A stretch of 48,474 nucleotides of DNA from Pseudomonadota bacterium (lineage in GTDB: Bacteria > Desulfobacterota > SM23-61), in NCBI GenBank assembly GCA_018819135.1, contig JAHJQK010000194.1, forward strand, positions 1 to 48,474, read 5' to 3'. The position numbers were made by a program, and so were the translations under genes. Below, in pieces: positions 31,411 through 39,720 of this stretch. Numbering within the stretch: position 1 is the stretch's first letter; the number at the start of each line of letters is the position of its first letter. The notes beneath the pieces were generated by a model. The model saw nothing but the letters and a program-made list of their open reading frames with translations, ran no database searches and was not told the origin of the DNA.

Positions 31411-33288
31411 TCACCTTCTCTCCGATTGAGCGGCAGAAGCTTGCCAAGCGATTTGTAACGGGGAGGGGGCTTTCATTTTTTGGCGTAGGTAATAATATTC
31501 CAGCACCTTCTTTGCTACCGGGGCGGCGACCGCACCTCCATGCCCTCCGTGTTCTATCAAGGCAACCACGGTAATCTGCGGTTGGCGGGCGGGGGCAAAG
31601 CAGACAAACCAGGCGTGGTCTTGGTGTTCGGTGACGGAAGGTTCGCTCCGGCCTTCCTTTCGTTGCACCACCTGGGCTGTACCCGTCTTGCCGGCCACGT
31701 CGAACCCATCGATACGAGCCCTCCCACCAGTACCGCCAGGAGAATTCACCACTCCCCACAAAGCCTCCCGAAGGATTTCGAGAGTCTCCGGTGAAATATA
31801 AAGAGTTTTCGCATCTTCCGGCGGGAATTCTTTCAAAGTTTCTCCATGGGGGGCTTTGATGGCTTGGACGATCCGGGGGCGGTAAAACTTTCCTCCGTTG
31901 GCCAAAGCCGAAAGCGTACAGGCAACCTGAAGAGGAGTGACTAAATTGAACCCCTGGCCGATGGCGATTGATAAATTTTCCCCCGCTTGCCAGGGAATCC
32001 CAAAGCGCTTCTTTTTCCAGGAAGAGGTGGGAATCAATCCGGATTTTTCATTGCCAAGAGGAAACCCGGTGGTTTTCCCCAAACCCAGCCCAATAGCGTA
32101 CTTGGCGATGCGGTCAACTCCCAGGCGCAGACCCAGATTATAAAAATAAACGTCGCAGGATTCGACAATAGCCCGCCGCAGATTAACCCGCCCGTGACCT
32201 TCTTTTTTCCAGCAGATGTAATCGCGATTGACGAAAGGAAAGGCGCCGGAGCATTGAAAAGTAGTCTCGGGGGTTATAATTTTTTCTTCTAACCCGGCGA
32301 TGGCCGTGATGATTTTATAGACCGAACCGGGAGGATACTGACCCTGTAAGGCTCGATTCTGCAATGGGCGGGAGGGATTTTCGGAAATTCTTTTCCAATT
32401 TTTCGGGGAGATTCCCCGGGAAAAAAGGTTGGGGTCAAAATCGGGTTTGCTGACCAGGGCCAAGATGTCTCCATTTTGAGGATCCATGGCTACCAGAGCG
32501 CCCTTTTTATCCATCATGGCCTCTTCCGCGGCCTTTTGTAATTCAATGTCCAGGGTGAGGAAAAGGTTATTGCCGGGATTTGGTTCCACCTGACCCAAAA
32601 CCCTCAATTTGCGCCCCAAGGCATTGACTTCGACCTGCCGCCCCCCGTTTTCCCCCCGCAGGTCAAGTTCAAATTTCTGTTCAATCCCATATTTGCCGAT
32701 ATAATAACCGATTTTATAGTTGATAAATTCTTCCTGTTCCAACTCTTCCTGGCTGATTTCCCCTAAGTAACCGATGAGATGCGCAGCCAAATTTTCGTGG
32801 GGATAGTTCCGCCGGATCACCATATCGACCGTGACCCCAGGAAGATCGAGGCGGCGGGTTTCTACCATGGCCAGTTCCTCCCGGGAAATATCCGCTTTTA
32901 ATTTTAAGGGGTGGAAAGCGGGAGATCCTTTGGCCCCGTCGAGCTTGACTTGTATTATTTCAGGGCTCATGGACAGAGCGTGGCTTAAAAGCGGGACAAG
33001 AGATCGCGTATCTGGAACGTCTTGCCGGAAAAGAGAGACATCGAAGGAAGGGAAACTGTCTACAAGAGGAGTTCCTGCTCGGTCGTAAATGATGCCCCGC
33101 GGGGCGGCTATTTCTTGAATGCGGATCCGGTTATTCTCCGAGAGATTTTTGAAGTATTCTCCCTTAATGATTTGCAGGTACCAGAGTCGAGAGAAAAGCA
33201 GAAAAAGGGCGACGATAATGATGATATTGGCGTACACAAAGGCCGAGTTTTTTTCCTGGGTGCCATTTTTATCGAGTTTCAGATGCAT
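31411..33288 (-). CDS. mrdA: Penicillin-binding protein 2
   Basis: 625 residues. One N-terminal membrane anchor (~20-40), a pedestal domain (RGIIYDRAGTPLVDSFPSFD onward), and the transpeptidase domain. Active-site motifs: nucleophile S322 in PPGSVYKI (SxxK), S377-C-D in VESCDVYF (SxN position occupied by SCD), and K534TGT. It cross-links peptidoglycan at the inner-membrane face in the periplasm during cell elongation and works with RodA, encoded next. mreD ends 2 bases before its start. The SxD form at the second motif is common in PBP2 proteins. Full length. Confidence 0.95.
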   Translation of the reverse strand: MHLKLDKNGTQEKNSAFVYANIIIIVALFLLFSRLWYLQIIKGEYFKNLSENNRIRIQEIAAPRGIIYDRAGTPLVDSFPSFDVSLFRQDVPDTRSLVPLLSHALSMSPEIIQVKLDGAKGSPAFHPLKLKADISREELAMVETRRLDLPGVTVDMVIRRNYPHENLAAHLIGYLGEISQEELEQEEFINYKIGYYIGKYGIEQKFELDLRGENGGRQVEVNALGRKLRVLGQVEPNPGNNLFLTLDIELQKAAEEAMMDKKGALVAMDPQNGDILALVSKPDFDPNLFSRGISPKNWKRISENPSRPLQNRALQGQYPPGSVYKIITAIAGLEEKIITPETTFQCSGAFPFVNRDYICWKKEGHGRVNLRRAIVESCDVYFYNLGLRLGVDRIAKYAIGLGLGKTTGFPLGNEKSGLIPTSSWKKKRFGIPWQAGENLSIAIGQGFNLVTPLQVACTLSALANGGKFYRPRIVQAIKAPHGETLKEFPPEDAKTLYISPETLEILREALWGVVNSPGGTGGRARIDGFDVAGKTGTAQVVQRKEGRSEPSVTEHQDHAWFVCFAPARQPQITVVALIEHGGHGGAVAAPVAKKVLEYYYLRQKMKAPSPLQIAWQASAAQSERR

Positions 33289-33290
33289 AT

Positions 33291-33803
33291 CTAAGCCATC
33301 GGTTGCGGAGTTACCAATCCCGGAAGCGCAGCCAATATTTTAAAAAGGCGAAAAAGGGGCCAGCAGGCGGCACAGGTAGTCACCACCTGGGGCAAAATCC
33401 AGTTGGCGCCGGGTAAAGAAAAATTGACCAAGATTCCGAAGACCGGCGCAAGAAAGATCAGCAGGAGAAGCTGAAAGGCTATGGCCAAAGCCACCAGGCT
33501 CATCCGGACGGAGAGATTTTCCCCCAGAATCAAGATCTTCCCCAAAAGCTTGAGGAGAAAGAAAATACCCAGGTAAAGAAATAGAAAAAGGCCAAAAGGA
33601 CTTCCCGAAAAGGTATCGTAAAAAATACCGGCCCCAAGGGTTAGGACCGCTCCCGTTATTAAAAAGGGAGAGGTACCTAAATAGGTTATAAAAATCAACA
33701 TCAGGTCTGGCTTTAAAAAGTTGGGGAAAAGTTCACTGATCACCGCAGACTGGAAAAGGCTTAAAAAGTAGGCAGTGAGCAGGAGAATCAGAAAAAGGAG
33801 CAT
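33291..33803 (-). CDS. mreD: Rod-shape-determining membrane protein MreD
   Basis: 170 residues from ATG 33803 with GGAGG 10 bases upstream; the longer frame from 33881 would overlap the preceding gene. Five membrane segments: MLLFLILLLTAYFLSLF, PDLMLIFITYLG, ITGAVLTLGAGIFYD, GLFLFLYLGIFFLLKLLG and the last near LLLIFLAPVF. The FYDTFSG..FG.. segment is the conserved MreD motif. It belongs to the elongasome with MreB, MreC, PBP2 and RodA. Unusually mreB and mreC are not upstream; a PD-(D/E)XK-like gene takes that place. Confidence 0.9.
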   Translation of the reverse strand: MLLFLILLLTAYFLSLFQSAVISELFPNFLKPDLMLIFITYLGTSPFLITGAVLTLGAGIFYDTFSGSPFGLFLFLYLGIFFLLKLLGKILILGENLSVRMSLVALAIAFQLLLLIFLAPVFGILVNFSLPGANWILPQVVTTCAACWPLFRLFKILAALPGLVTPQPMA

Positions 33804-33805
33804 GG

Positions 33806-34729
33806 TTACCTTTTCCTCCCTCCAAGAAAATCCCCTCCGCCAAACTCCATGGAGGGGAGGGCGAAATGATGTTGGAAACATATGGCAAGATTCTTGGTTA
33901 TAGATCCTTTGCTGCTTAAGACATAAATTTGCGGGGGGGCAAAAAAAATTTCATCGGCGATCTTCTGCAGGGGTGGCCAGGGCCCGTTTCCCGGGTCCCT
34001 TTGGGCCAGCCGCTCGGCTTCAAAAATCGGAACGATCTTGTCGATCAGACGTAGTTCTGTATCCACGAAAAAAAGGGCTACTTGAGGAATTAAATCCTCA
34101 AGGCGGCTGAAAAATTCGTGGACCTCATCCCCTTCGATGTTCTTGGGAGGGGAAGATTTCACTTCCAGGTAGAGGAGGCGACCTTCCAAGCAAGCGATGA
34201 CGTCGTAGTCCCCCCCGAAACGAGTTCCTTTACAGCGAAGTCCGTAGAGGGCCGGGCAGTAAAATTCTTTCCGCAAAATTTCCGCCATAAACCATTCGAG
34301 GGTAGGGCCGAGGCTGGCTGTGGCCGGAGGCAATAAACGGTATTTGTTCACCCCGGCGGACTCCACCAAACCCAGGTCGATGAGGGAGTGAAGATATTTC
34401 CTTCCGGTTTCGGCGGAAGAAAAGCGGACAACCTCAGAAACCCGAAAGGCACCTTTGCGGATGAGGATCTCCCGGAGAAAGAGGCGAAAAGAATATTTTT
34501 TAAAAAGGTCATAAAATCGTTCTCTCTCTTTTTCCCGAAAAGTGGGAGGAAAAAGAAGGTGGTGGACGGGATTCTCGCGATAGGGAGCCAGCCCGCGCCG
34601 CCTCAACATCCCCTTTAATTCGAATAGGCCAGGGGAATTGCTTTCCTTTAAGGATTGTACATCCTCGCGTAATGCCCGGATTTCTTTTTGCAGACGTCTC
34701 AGGATGAGATGGACTTCTTTTTCCGCCAT
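33806..34729 (-). CDS. PD-(D/E)XK nuclease-like protein in the mre operon
   Basis: 307 residues (ATG 34729; an upstream TTG adds two). Residues 1-30 are a coiled coil (HLILRRLQKEIRALREDVQSLKES). A helical/winged region follows with FLREILIRKGAFRVSEVVRF and SLIDLGLVESAG. Residues ~150-205 contain FGGDYDVIACLEGRLLYLEVKSSPP: D...ExK in the order and spacing of PD-(D/E)XK nucleases. The C-terminus is helical. mreD starts 3 bases after its stop, so the two are translationally linked, in the slot where mreC is usually found. No restriction or repair partner is adjacent. It may be a DNA- or RNA-processing enzyme using a shared promoter, or a relic nuclease fold; function unknown. Confidence 0.75.
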   Translation of the reverse strand: MAEKEVHLILRRLQKEIRALREDVQSLKESNSPGLFELKGMLRRRGLAPYRENPVHHLLFPPTFREKERERFYDLFKKYSFRLFLREILIRKGAFRVSEVVRFSSAETGRKYLHSLIDLGLVESAGVNKYRLLPPATASLGPTLEWFMAEILRKEFYCPALYGLRCKGTRFGGDYDVIACLEGRLLYLEVKSSPPKNIEGDEVHEFFSRLEDLIPQVALFFVDTELRLIDKIVPIFEAERLAQRDPGNGPWPPLQKIADEIFFAPPQIYVLSSKGSITKNLAICFQHHFALPSMEFGGGDFLGGRKR

Positions 34730-34739
34730 GATCAAGACT

Positions 34740-34822
34740 GGGTGAGTGTCAGTGTGAGTGTCAGTGTCAGTATGAGCGGAGAAAATGCTTGTACTAACTG
34801 CTCACCCTCACACTGGCACTAT
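34740..34822. repeat. Short tandem GTGAGTGTCAGT repeats with inverted partner
   Basis: GTGAGTGTCAGT, GTGAGTGTCAGT, GTCAGTATGAG follow one another (34741-34776), and the right side CTCACCCTCACACTGGCAC (34801-34819) is their near-complement, so the region can fold into a long imperfect hairpin between trkH and the nuclease-like gene. It is too short and irregular for a CRISPR array. It may serve as terminator or attenuator at the gene block border. Confidence 0.55.
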
Positions 34823-34863
34823 TTTTATTAATATACAACGACTTAGGGGGAAAGACAAGTGAT

Positions 34864-36309
34864 TCATTTTTTCCAGAATTCCGGGATCAGAAGGACCAAG
34901 AGGGTGTAAATTTCCAGGCGTCCCAAGAGCATGCAGGCAGTTAAAATCCATTTGGCAGCTACGGAGAGGTGGGCAAAATTTTCCGCAGGGCCCACAGTCC
35001 CCAGACCCGGGCCCACGTTGCCAAGAGTAGCAGCGACTGCAGAAACCGAGGTCAGGAAATCTGAGCCCAGCATGCAAAGGGCCAAGGATGCCATGGAAAA
35101 GATGAAGAGGTATAGGAAAGAGAGGCCCCAAATGCCGCTCAGCGTGTCCGGCGAGACGACTTTTCCTCCCAGCTTGACGGGAAGCACGGCGCGAGGATGG
35201 ATGAGCTTGCGGAGTTCTTGGAACCCCTGCTTCAGCAGAATATAGATGCGCACGCACTTAATCGCGCCACCGGTAGATCCGGCACAGCCGCCGATGAACA
35301 TTAGAGTCAGGAGTAAATACTGGGAAAAGGGCGGCCACTGTTCGAAGTCAGCGGTGGCAAACCCGGTGGTGGTCAATATGGAAACTACCTGAAAAATGGC
35401 CAGGCGGAAGGCCTGAAAAAACTCCTTCTGGATACTCAACCATAAGTTTAAAGAGATGAAGAGGGTTGCCAACAGAACTACAGAGGTGTAAAAACAAAAT
35501 TCTGTATCCCGCCAAAAAACTTTTACATTCCCTTTCAGAAACCGGTAATGCAGAGTGAAATTGGCCCCGGCCAGAAACATAAAAAACGTAATGGAATACT
35601 CGAGAAAAGGACTTCTATAAAATTCGATGCTTTGGCTTTTAGGTGAGAATCCTCCCGTGGCCATGGTGGAGAAAGTATGGCACAGGGCATCGAAAAGATT
35701 CATACCCCCGAGAAGCAGGGTAAGGACCTCGGCGGCCGAAAAGAGAATATAGACTTCCCATAAAATTCGGGCCGTCTGGGAAATTCGCGGCCGCAATTTA
35801 TCGGCTGTGGGTCCGGGGACTTCGGCCTTATAAAGTTGCATTCCTCCCACGCCCAGGAAAGGGAGGATCGCTAAGGAGAGAAGGAGGATTCCCATCCCGC
35901 CCAGCCATTGGGTCAGGTTGCGCCAAAAAAGTACGCTATAGGGGTGTTTTTGGATGTCGGTAAAGATTGTAGACCCAGTGGTCGTAAAACCGGAAGCGGC
36001 CTCAAAGCAGGCATCGGTCAGGGAAGCGAGGCTCCCGGTGAAAAGGTAAGGAAGGGCGCCGAAAAAGGTGGCGGTTATCCATCCTAAAGCCACAATGGCA
36101 AAGCCTTCCCGATGGGTAAGATCCCGGCGAGACCTCCTGAAGATGAGCATCATGAATAGACCGCTGAATGCCGTTGCGGCGATGGAGAGAAGGAAACCCC
36201 TGGCGTGAGGCTCACCGTAAATCCAGTTTACCAATAGAGGAAGGCCCATAGACCCGGCCAGGATTAGGTTTAAAAATCCCAGCAGGTTAAAGAGGGTGGA
36301 GAAGGACAC
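34864..36309 (-). CDS. trkH: Trk potassium uptake channel TrkH
   Basis: 481 residues. Membrane protein with four pore-loop repeats; filter-like segments include FEAASGFTTTGSTIF, HTFSTMATGGFSPKS, VSILTTTGFATADFEQW and SVSAVAATLGNVGPGLG, each centred on the conserved TxG or NVGP. GGCAGSTGGAIKCVRIYILLK is the typical loop before the last repeat. It imports K+ using the membrane potential, gated by TrkA, whose gene ends 2 bases upstream of this start. Full length, and all four filter glycines are present. Confidence 0.95.
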   Translation of the reverse strand: MSFSTLFNLLGFLNLILAGSMGLPLLVNWIYGEPHARGFLLSIAATAFSGLFMMLIFRRSRRDLTHREGFAIVALGWITATFFGALPYLFTGSLASLTDACFEAASGFTTTGSTIFTDIQKHPYSVLFWRNLTQWLGGMGILLLSLAILPFLGVGGMQLYKAEVPGPTADKLRPRISQTARILWEVYILFSAAEVLTLLLGGMNLFDALCHTFSTMATGGFSPKSQSIEFYRSPFLEYSITFFMFLAGANFTLHYRFLKGNVKVFWRDTEFCFYTSVVLLATLFISLNLWLSIQKEFFQAFRLAIFQVVSILTTTGFATADFEQWPPFSQYLLLTLMFIGGCAGSTGGAIKCVRIYILLKQGFQELRKLIHPRAVLPVKLGGKVVSPDTLSGIWGLSFLYLFIFSMASLALCMLGSDFLTSVSAVAATLGNVGPGLGTVGPAENFAHLSVAAKWILTACMLLGRLEIYTLLVLLIPEFWKK

Positions 36310-36311
36310 GG

Positions 36312-37676
36312 CTACCAGTACTCCAGTTTAACCATAAGGGCTTTTTCCACTTTATGGATGGCTGTGGTTAGGGCGAAGATCATTACCCGATCTCCTGGTT
36401 GGATGACAGTCGATCCATCGGGGATGATCACTTCCGAACCTTGGACAAGTGCGCCCACAATGGCGTCTTTGGGAAACTCTACTTTACGCAGCGGCCGGCC
36501 TACCAGGTCGGAGGTCTCCAGGGCAATGGCCTCGAAGGCTTCGGCGTTTTCTTCGGGGAGGGAGGAAACGGAAAGAATTTTACCACGGCGGATAAACTGC
36601 AGGATTTTGCTAACCGCAGCCAGCCTGGGACTGATCACCACATCGATTCCAATAGAACGAACCAGGGGGGAATAAGCCATCTTGTTAATCAAGGTCATGA
36701 CTCGCCGGACCCCCATTTTTTTAGCCAGCAGGGAGATCATCACATTGTTCTCATCGTCTTCGGTAACGGCAATGAAAGTATCCATCTCCCCTACATTTTC
36801 CTCAAGGAGGATATCCTGGTAGGAGGCGTCTCCCCTTAGGACAACTGCCTTGCGGCATTTTTCGGCGATTTCCAAACAACGGGATTCATTCTGTTCGATG
36901 ATTTTTACCTGGATGCCTTGTTCTTCGAGGCTTTTGGCGAGCTCCAAGCCGATTAATCCGCCTCCCAGGATCATGACCCGCTTGATGGGGGGCCGTTTAT
37001 TGCCAAAGTCTTCCAATGCCTCGCGAGCCTTTTTTCGTTCCATGACCAAAAAAAGAAGATCATTGGCGGCCAGCACGTCCTGCCCTTTGGGGATAAAGAC
37101 CTTGTCTCCCCTCTGAATGGCCACGATCAAAACGCTGGCTTGGGGGTATAGTTCACGTAGTTTAGCCAAGGATTTACCTATGAGGGAACTTCCCAAAGGC
37201 AAAGGGAGGCCAACCATGCGCACCAATCCTTCCGCGAAGTCCACCACCTCCACCGCTCCGGGAACTTCCATCAGCTTGCGCATCATCTCCACCACTTCAT
37301 GGTCCGGGTTGATGACGAAATCAATATCTAAGTGTTCTTTATCGAAAAGGGGAAGGAGGTAAGAGTATTCTGGGTCGCGCACCCGGGCGATCTTGATGGG
37401 AACACGGTCCTGGACCCCTGCGACCAGGCAAGAAATCATATTTACTTCATCGCTGTTGGTGACGGCGATGACCATCGATGCTTCGGAGATTCCTGCCTGG
37501 CGAAGCAAGCTAATACTTCCGCCGCTACCATGGATGGCTTGAACATCGAGGGTGTTTTGAACGCGGCGGATCTTCTCCATGTCGCGATCAATGATCACCA
37601 CGTCTTTTTTCTCTTTGGAAAGCCGGTCGGCAAGATGAAACCCGACTTCCCCCGCCCCGATGATGATGATGCTCAT
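36312..37676 (-). CDS. trkA: Trk system NAD-binding regulator TrkA
   Basis: 454 residues with two tandem RCK units. Each starts with a Rossmann motif, MSIIIIGAGEVGFHLADRL and RVMILGGGLIGLELAKSL, with acidic ends (DVVIIDRD; VKIIEQNE), and is followed by a TrkA_C domain (~140-220 and ~365-450). It binds NAD(H)/ATP and gates TrkH from the cytoplasm. A near-consensus promoter lies 24 bases upstream (37700-37728). trkA and trkH form one operon and possibly continue toward the mre genes past the repeat at 34.7 kb. Confidence 0.95.
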   Translation of the reverse strand: MSIIIIGAGEVGFHLADRLSKEKKDVVIIDRDMEKIRRVQNTLDVQAIHGSGGSISLLRQAGISEASMVIAVTNSDEVNMISCLVAGVQDRVPIKIARVRDPEYSYLLPLFDKEHLDIDFVINPDHEVVEMMRKLMEVPGAVEVVDFAEGLVRMVGLPLPLGSSLIGKSLAKLRELYPQASVLIVAIQRGDKVFIPKGQDVLAANDLLFLVMERKKAREALEDFGNKRPPIKRVMILGGGLIGLELAKSLEEQGIQVKIIEQNESRCLEIAEKCRKAVVLRGDASYQDILLEENVGEMDTFIAVTEDDENNVMISLLAKKMGVRRVMTLINKMAYSPLVRSIGIDVVISPRLAAVSKILQFIRRGKILSVSSLPEENAEAFEAIALETSDLVGRPLRKVEFPKDAIVGALVQGSEVIIPDGSTVIQPGDRVMIFALTTAIHKVEKALMVKLEYW

Positions 37677-37699
37677 TTTATATCCTCATAAATTAAAAA

Positions 37700-37728
37700 A
37701 TGATATTCTCCTTTGCAGGGAGTGTCAA
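37700..37728 (-). promoter_or_regulatory. Sigma70 promoter of trkA
   Basis: On the minus strand: TTGACA (37728-37723), 17-base spacer, TATCAT (37705-37700), 24 bases before trkA ATG. Both boxes and the spacing are near-consensus. An AGGAT binding site precedes the start codon. Confidence 0.65.
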
Positions 37729-37796
37729 GAGTGAATATATTGATATCTCTCGGGTGGAAGCAAGAAAAAAATGAAGGAAGGAAAGACATAAAATCC

Positions 37797-37826
37797 TTGA
37801 CAATTTTTTGAGCCTTGTGATAAAAA
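37797..37826 (+). promoter_or_regulatory. Sigma70 promoter of the rnf operon
   Basis: TTGACA (37797-37802), an 18-base spacer rich in T, then TAAAAA (37821-37826), 125 bases before rnfG. It lies back to back with the trkA promoter and is the only good candidate in the gap. A leader of over 100 bases leaves room for regulation, but no riboswitch fold was recognised. Confidence 0.5.
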
Positions 37827-37950
37827 AATTTAGCGGATAAAAAGCAAAGCCATTTATGAATTGGCAGATTACGAAAAGAAAGAAAAGAGGAAAATTCCAT
37901 TCCTGGGAATATGGCCGGGGATTGAGTTGTTTTTGGGAAAAAATTGACCG

Positions 37951-38526
37951 ATGCGTGAATTCTTCCAGCTGGCCGGGATTCTGGCCCTTGTCTCCGTTCT
38001 TTCGGCTTGGGCTCTATCCTACACCTATAGCATAACCAAACCCATCATCGAGATCAAGCGATACCAAAAGAAAGTTGAAATGATCGCCTTGGTCTTGCCG
38101 CCTTTTGACAACCAGCCGGAAAAAGAAATGGTACAGATTTCCAATGAAAAAGGGGAAACGGTGGAGTTTTATGTGGGCCGCAAGAATGGGCAGCCCACCG
38201 GAGTGGCCTTCAAAGGCGGAGCCACTGGGTACGGAGGGAAAATTTCGGTGATGATCGGCGTGAATCCGGAGGGGAGGGTATACGGGATCCAGATTCTCGA
38301 TCAGAATGAGACGCCGGGGCTGGGAAACAAGATCACTCAGCCGAGCTTCATCAAGCAGTTCCTGACCAAAGACCTGGTCTCCTCCCGGTGGGAGGTCAAA
38401 AAGATGGGGGGCGATTTCGATCAAGTTACGGCCGCCACCGTCTCCTCGCGGGCCATAACCAAAGGAATCAAAGAGGGACTCACCATGTACCAAAACAACA
38501 AGGAAAAAATTTTGAAGACAGGGTAG
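37951..38526 (+). CDS. rnfG: Rnf complex subunit G (flavinylated)
   Basis: 191 residues. One N-terminal membrane helix (~8-28), then a periplasmic FMN-binding domain: GGATGYGGKISVMIGVNPEG, ILDQNETPGLGNKI and the flavinylation motif FDQVTAATVSSRAI, in which T163 should carry covalent FMN. RnfG relays electrons between the flavin and iron-sulfur subunits of the ferredoxin:NAD oxidoreductase that pumps Na+ or H+. It is the first gene of the cluster, unlike the common C-D-G-E-A-B order. apbE, whose product attaches this FMN, closes the same cluster. Confidence 0.94.
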   Translation: MREFFQLAGILALVSVLSAWALSYTYSITKPIIEIKRYQKKVEMIALVLPPFDNQPEKEMVQISNEKGETVEFYVGRKNGQPTGVAFKGGATGYGGKISVMIGVNPEGRVYGIQILDQNETPGLGNKITQPSFIKQFLTKDLVSSRWEVKKMGGDFDQVTAATVSSRAITKGIKEGLTMYQNNKEKILKTG

Positions 38527-38533
38527 GGAAGAA

Positions 38534-39136
38534 ATGGGTTTCCTTTTCCGTAGCGGAGAAATTTTCATAAAAGGGGTTTGGCGGGAGAATCCCACCTTCC
38601 GCCTAGTCTTGGGTATGTGTCCCTCCCTGGCCATATCTACTTCAGTAGTCAATGGTTTCGGCATGGGCATGGCCGCCACCTTCGTCCTTTTAGGATCGAA
38701 TATCATGGTTTCCTTGGTTCGGAATTTCACTCCCTCGAAGGCCCGGATCCCCATCTTTATCATTATTATTTCCACTTTTGTTACCATCGTAGAATTGTTT
38801 ACCGAAGCCTTTACTCCGGGGCTGCACAAGGCTCTGGGAATTTTCATCCCCCTCATAGTTGTCAACTGCATTATATTGGCCCGGGCTGAAATTTTCGCCT
38901 CCCGGGAGCCCATCCTATACAGCATCGCCGACGCCCTGGGGATGGGGGTTGGTTTTACCTTGGCCCTCATGCTCATCTCCGCCATCCGGGAGGTGCTCGG
39001 GAATGGCACAATCTTGGGCCGTCCCATCTTCGGGCCCGATTATGATCCGGCCATCGTCATGATTTTGGCTCCGGGAGCCTTCCTCACCATGGGCCTGCTC
39101 ATCGGCTTGATGAACTATATCACGAGGAAACGATAA
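38534..39136 (+). CDS. rnfE: Rnf complex subunit E
   Basis: 200 residues, six membrane segments. Family landmarks: WRENPTFRLVLGMCPSLAIST, NGFGMGMAATFVLLGSN, TPGLHKALGIFIPLIVVNCIILAR (the half-membrane Cys and N-C-I pattern) and FASREPILYSIADALGMGVGF. The Cys residues in RnfE and RnfA bind an intramembrane iron-sulfur centre shared by the two. Its stop and the rnfA start share one base (TAATG), so they are translated together. Confidence 0.95.
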   Translation: MGFLFRSGEIFIKGVWRENPTFRLVLGMCPSLAISTSVVNGFGMGMAATFVLLGSNIMVSLVRNFTPSKARIPIFIIIISTFVTIVELFTEAFTPGLHKALGIFIPLIVVNCIILARAEIFASREPILYSIADALGMGVGFTLALMLISAIREVLGNGTILGRPIFGPDYDPAIVMILAPGAFLTMGLLIGLMNYITRKR

Positions 39137-39717
39137 TGGAAAAAATCATTGTCATTTTTTTCAGCGTGGTTTTGATCAATAATTTCGTATTGAGCCGATT
39201 TTTGGGCCTTTGCCCTTTCCTGGGAGTGTCCAGAGAATCCGGGGCGGCCCTCAGCATGGGGTTGGCGGTAACTTTCGTGATGACCATGGCCTCCATCGTG
39301 ACCTGGTTCTTCTACTACTTTTTCTTGGTCCCTTACCAGCTGGAGTTTCTTCAAACCATTGTGTTCATCCTGGTCATTGCCACCTTCGTTCAATTCGTGG
39401 AAATGGTGATGGCCAAGACTTCGCCCGCTTTGCAGGAGGCTCTGGGGATCTACCTACCCTTGATTACCACGAACTGTGCAGTTCTGGGGGTTTCCCTGCT
39501 AAACGTCCGGGAGGGATACAGTCTGATTGAGACTACGGTCAATGGTTTTGGGGGGGGCCTGGGGTTCACCGTAGCCATTCTCCTTATGGCCAACATCCGG
39601 GAGAGGTTGGAATTTTGCGATATCCCGGAATGTATGAAAGGGTTCCCCATCTCTTTCATCGTGACGAGCATGTTGGCCTTTTCTTTCTTTGGATTCCAGG
39701 GTTTTTTTTCCAAGTAA
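39136..39717 (+). CDS. rnfA: Rnf complex subunit A
   Basis: 193 residues, six membrane segments with inverted topology relative to RnfE. Landmarks: INNFVLSRFLGLCPFLGVS, ESGAALSMGLAVTFVMTMAS, ALQEALGIYLPLITTNCAVLGV and NGFGGGLGFTVAILLMANIRERLE. The two Cys segments (LCPF, TNCAV) match those that hold the membrane iron-sulfur centre with RnfE. The start overlaps rnfE by one base and rnfB follows 3 bases after its stop. Confidence 0.96.
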   Translation: MEKIIVIFFSVVLINNFVLSRFLGLCPFLGVSRESGAALSMGLAVTFVMTMASIVTWFFYYFFLVPYQLEFLQTIVFILVIATFVQFVEMVMAKTSPALQEALGIYLPLITTNCAVLGVSLLNVREGYSLIETTVNGFGGGLGFTVAILLMANIRERLEFCDIPECMKGFPISFIVTSMLAFSFFGFQGFFSK

Positions 39718-39720
39718 GAA

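Noticed and set aside
34740..34822. CRISPR array
   Set aside because: Repeat units are about 12 bases, contiguous and without spacers; no cas genes in the window.
37673..37900. 75-codon minus-strand ORF upstream of trkA
   Set aside because: Covers the trkA and rnf promoters; Phe/Cys-rich product and no binding site.
38014..39027. 337-codon minus-strand ORF
   Set aside because: Antisense to rnfG and rnfE; Met/Pro/Lys-rich with no recognisable domain.
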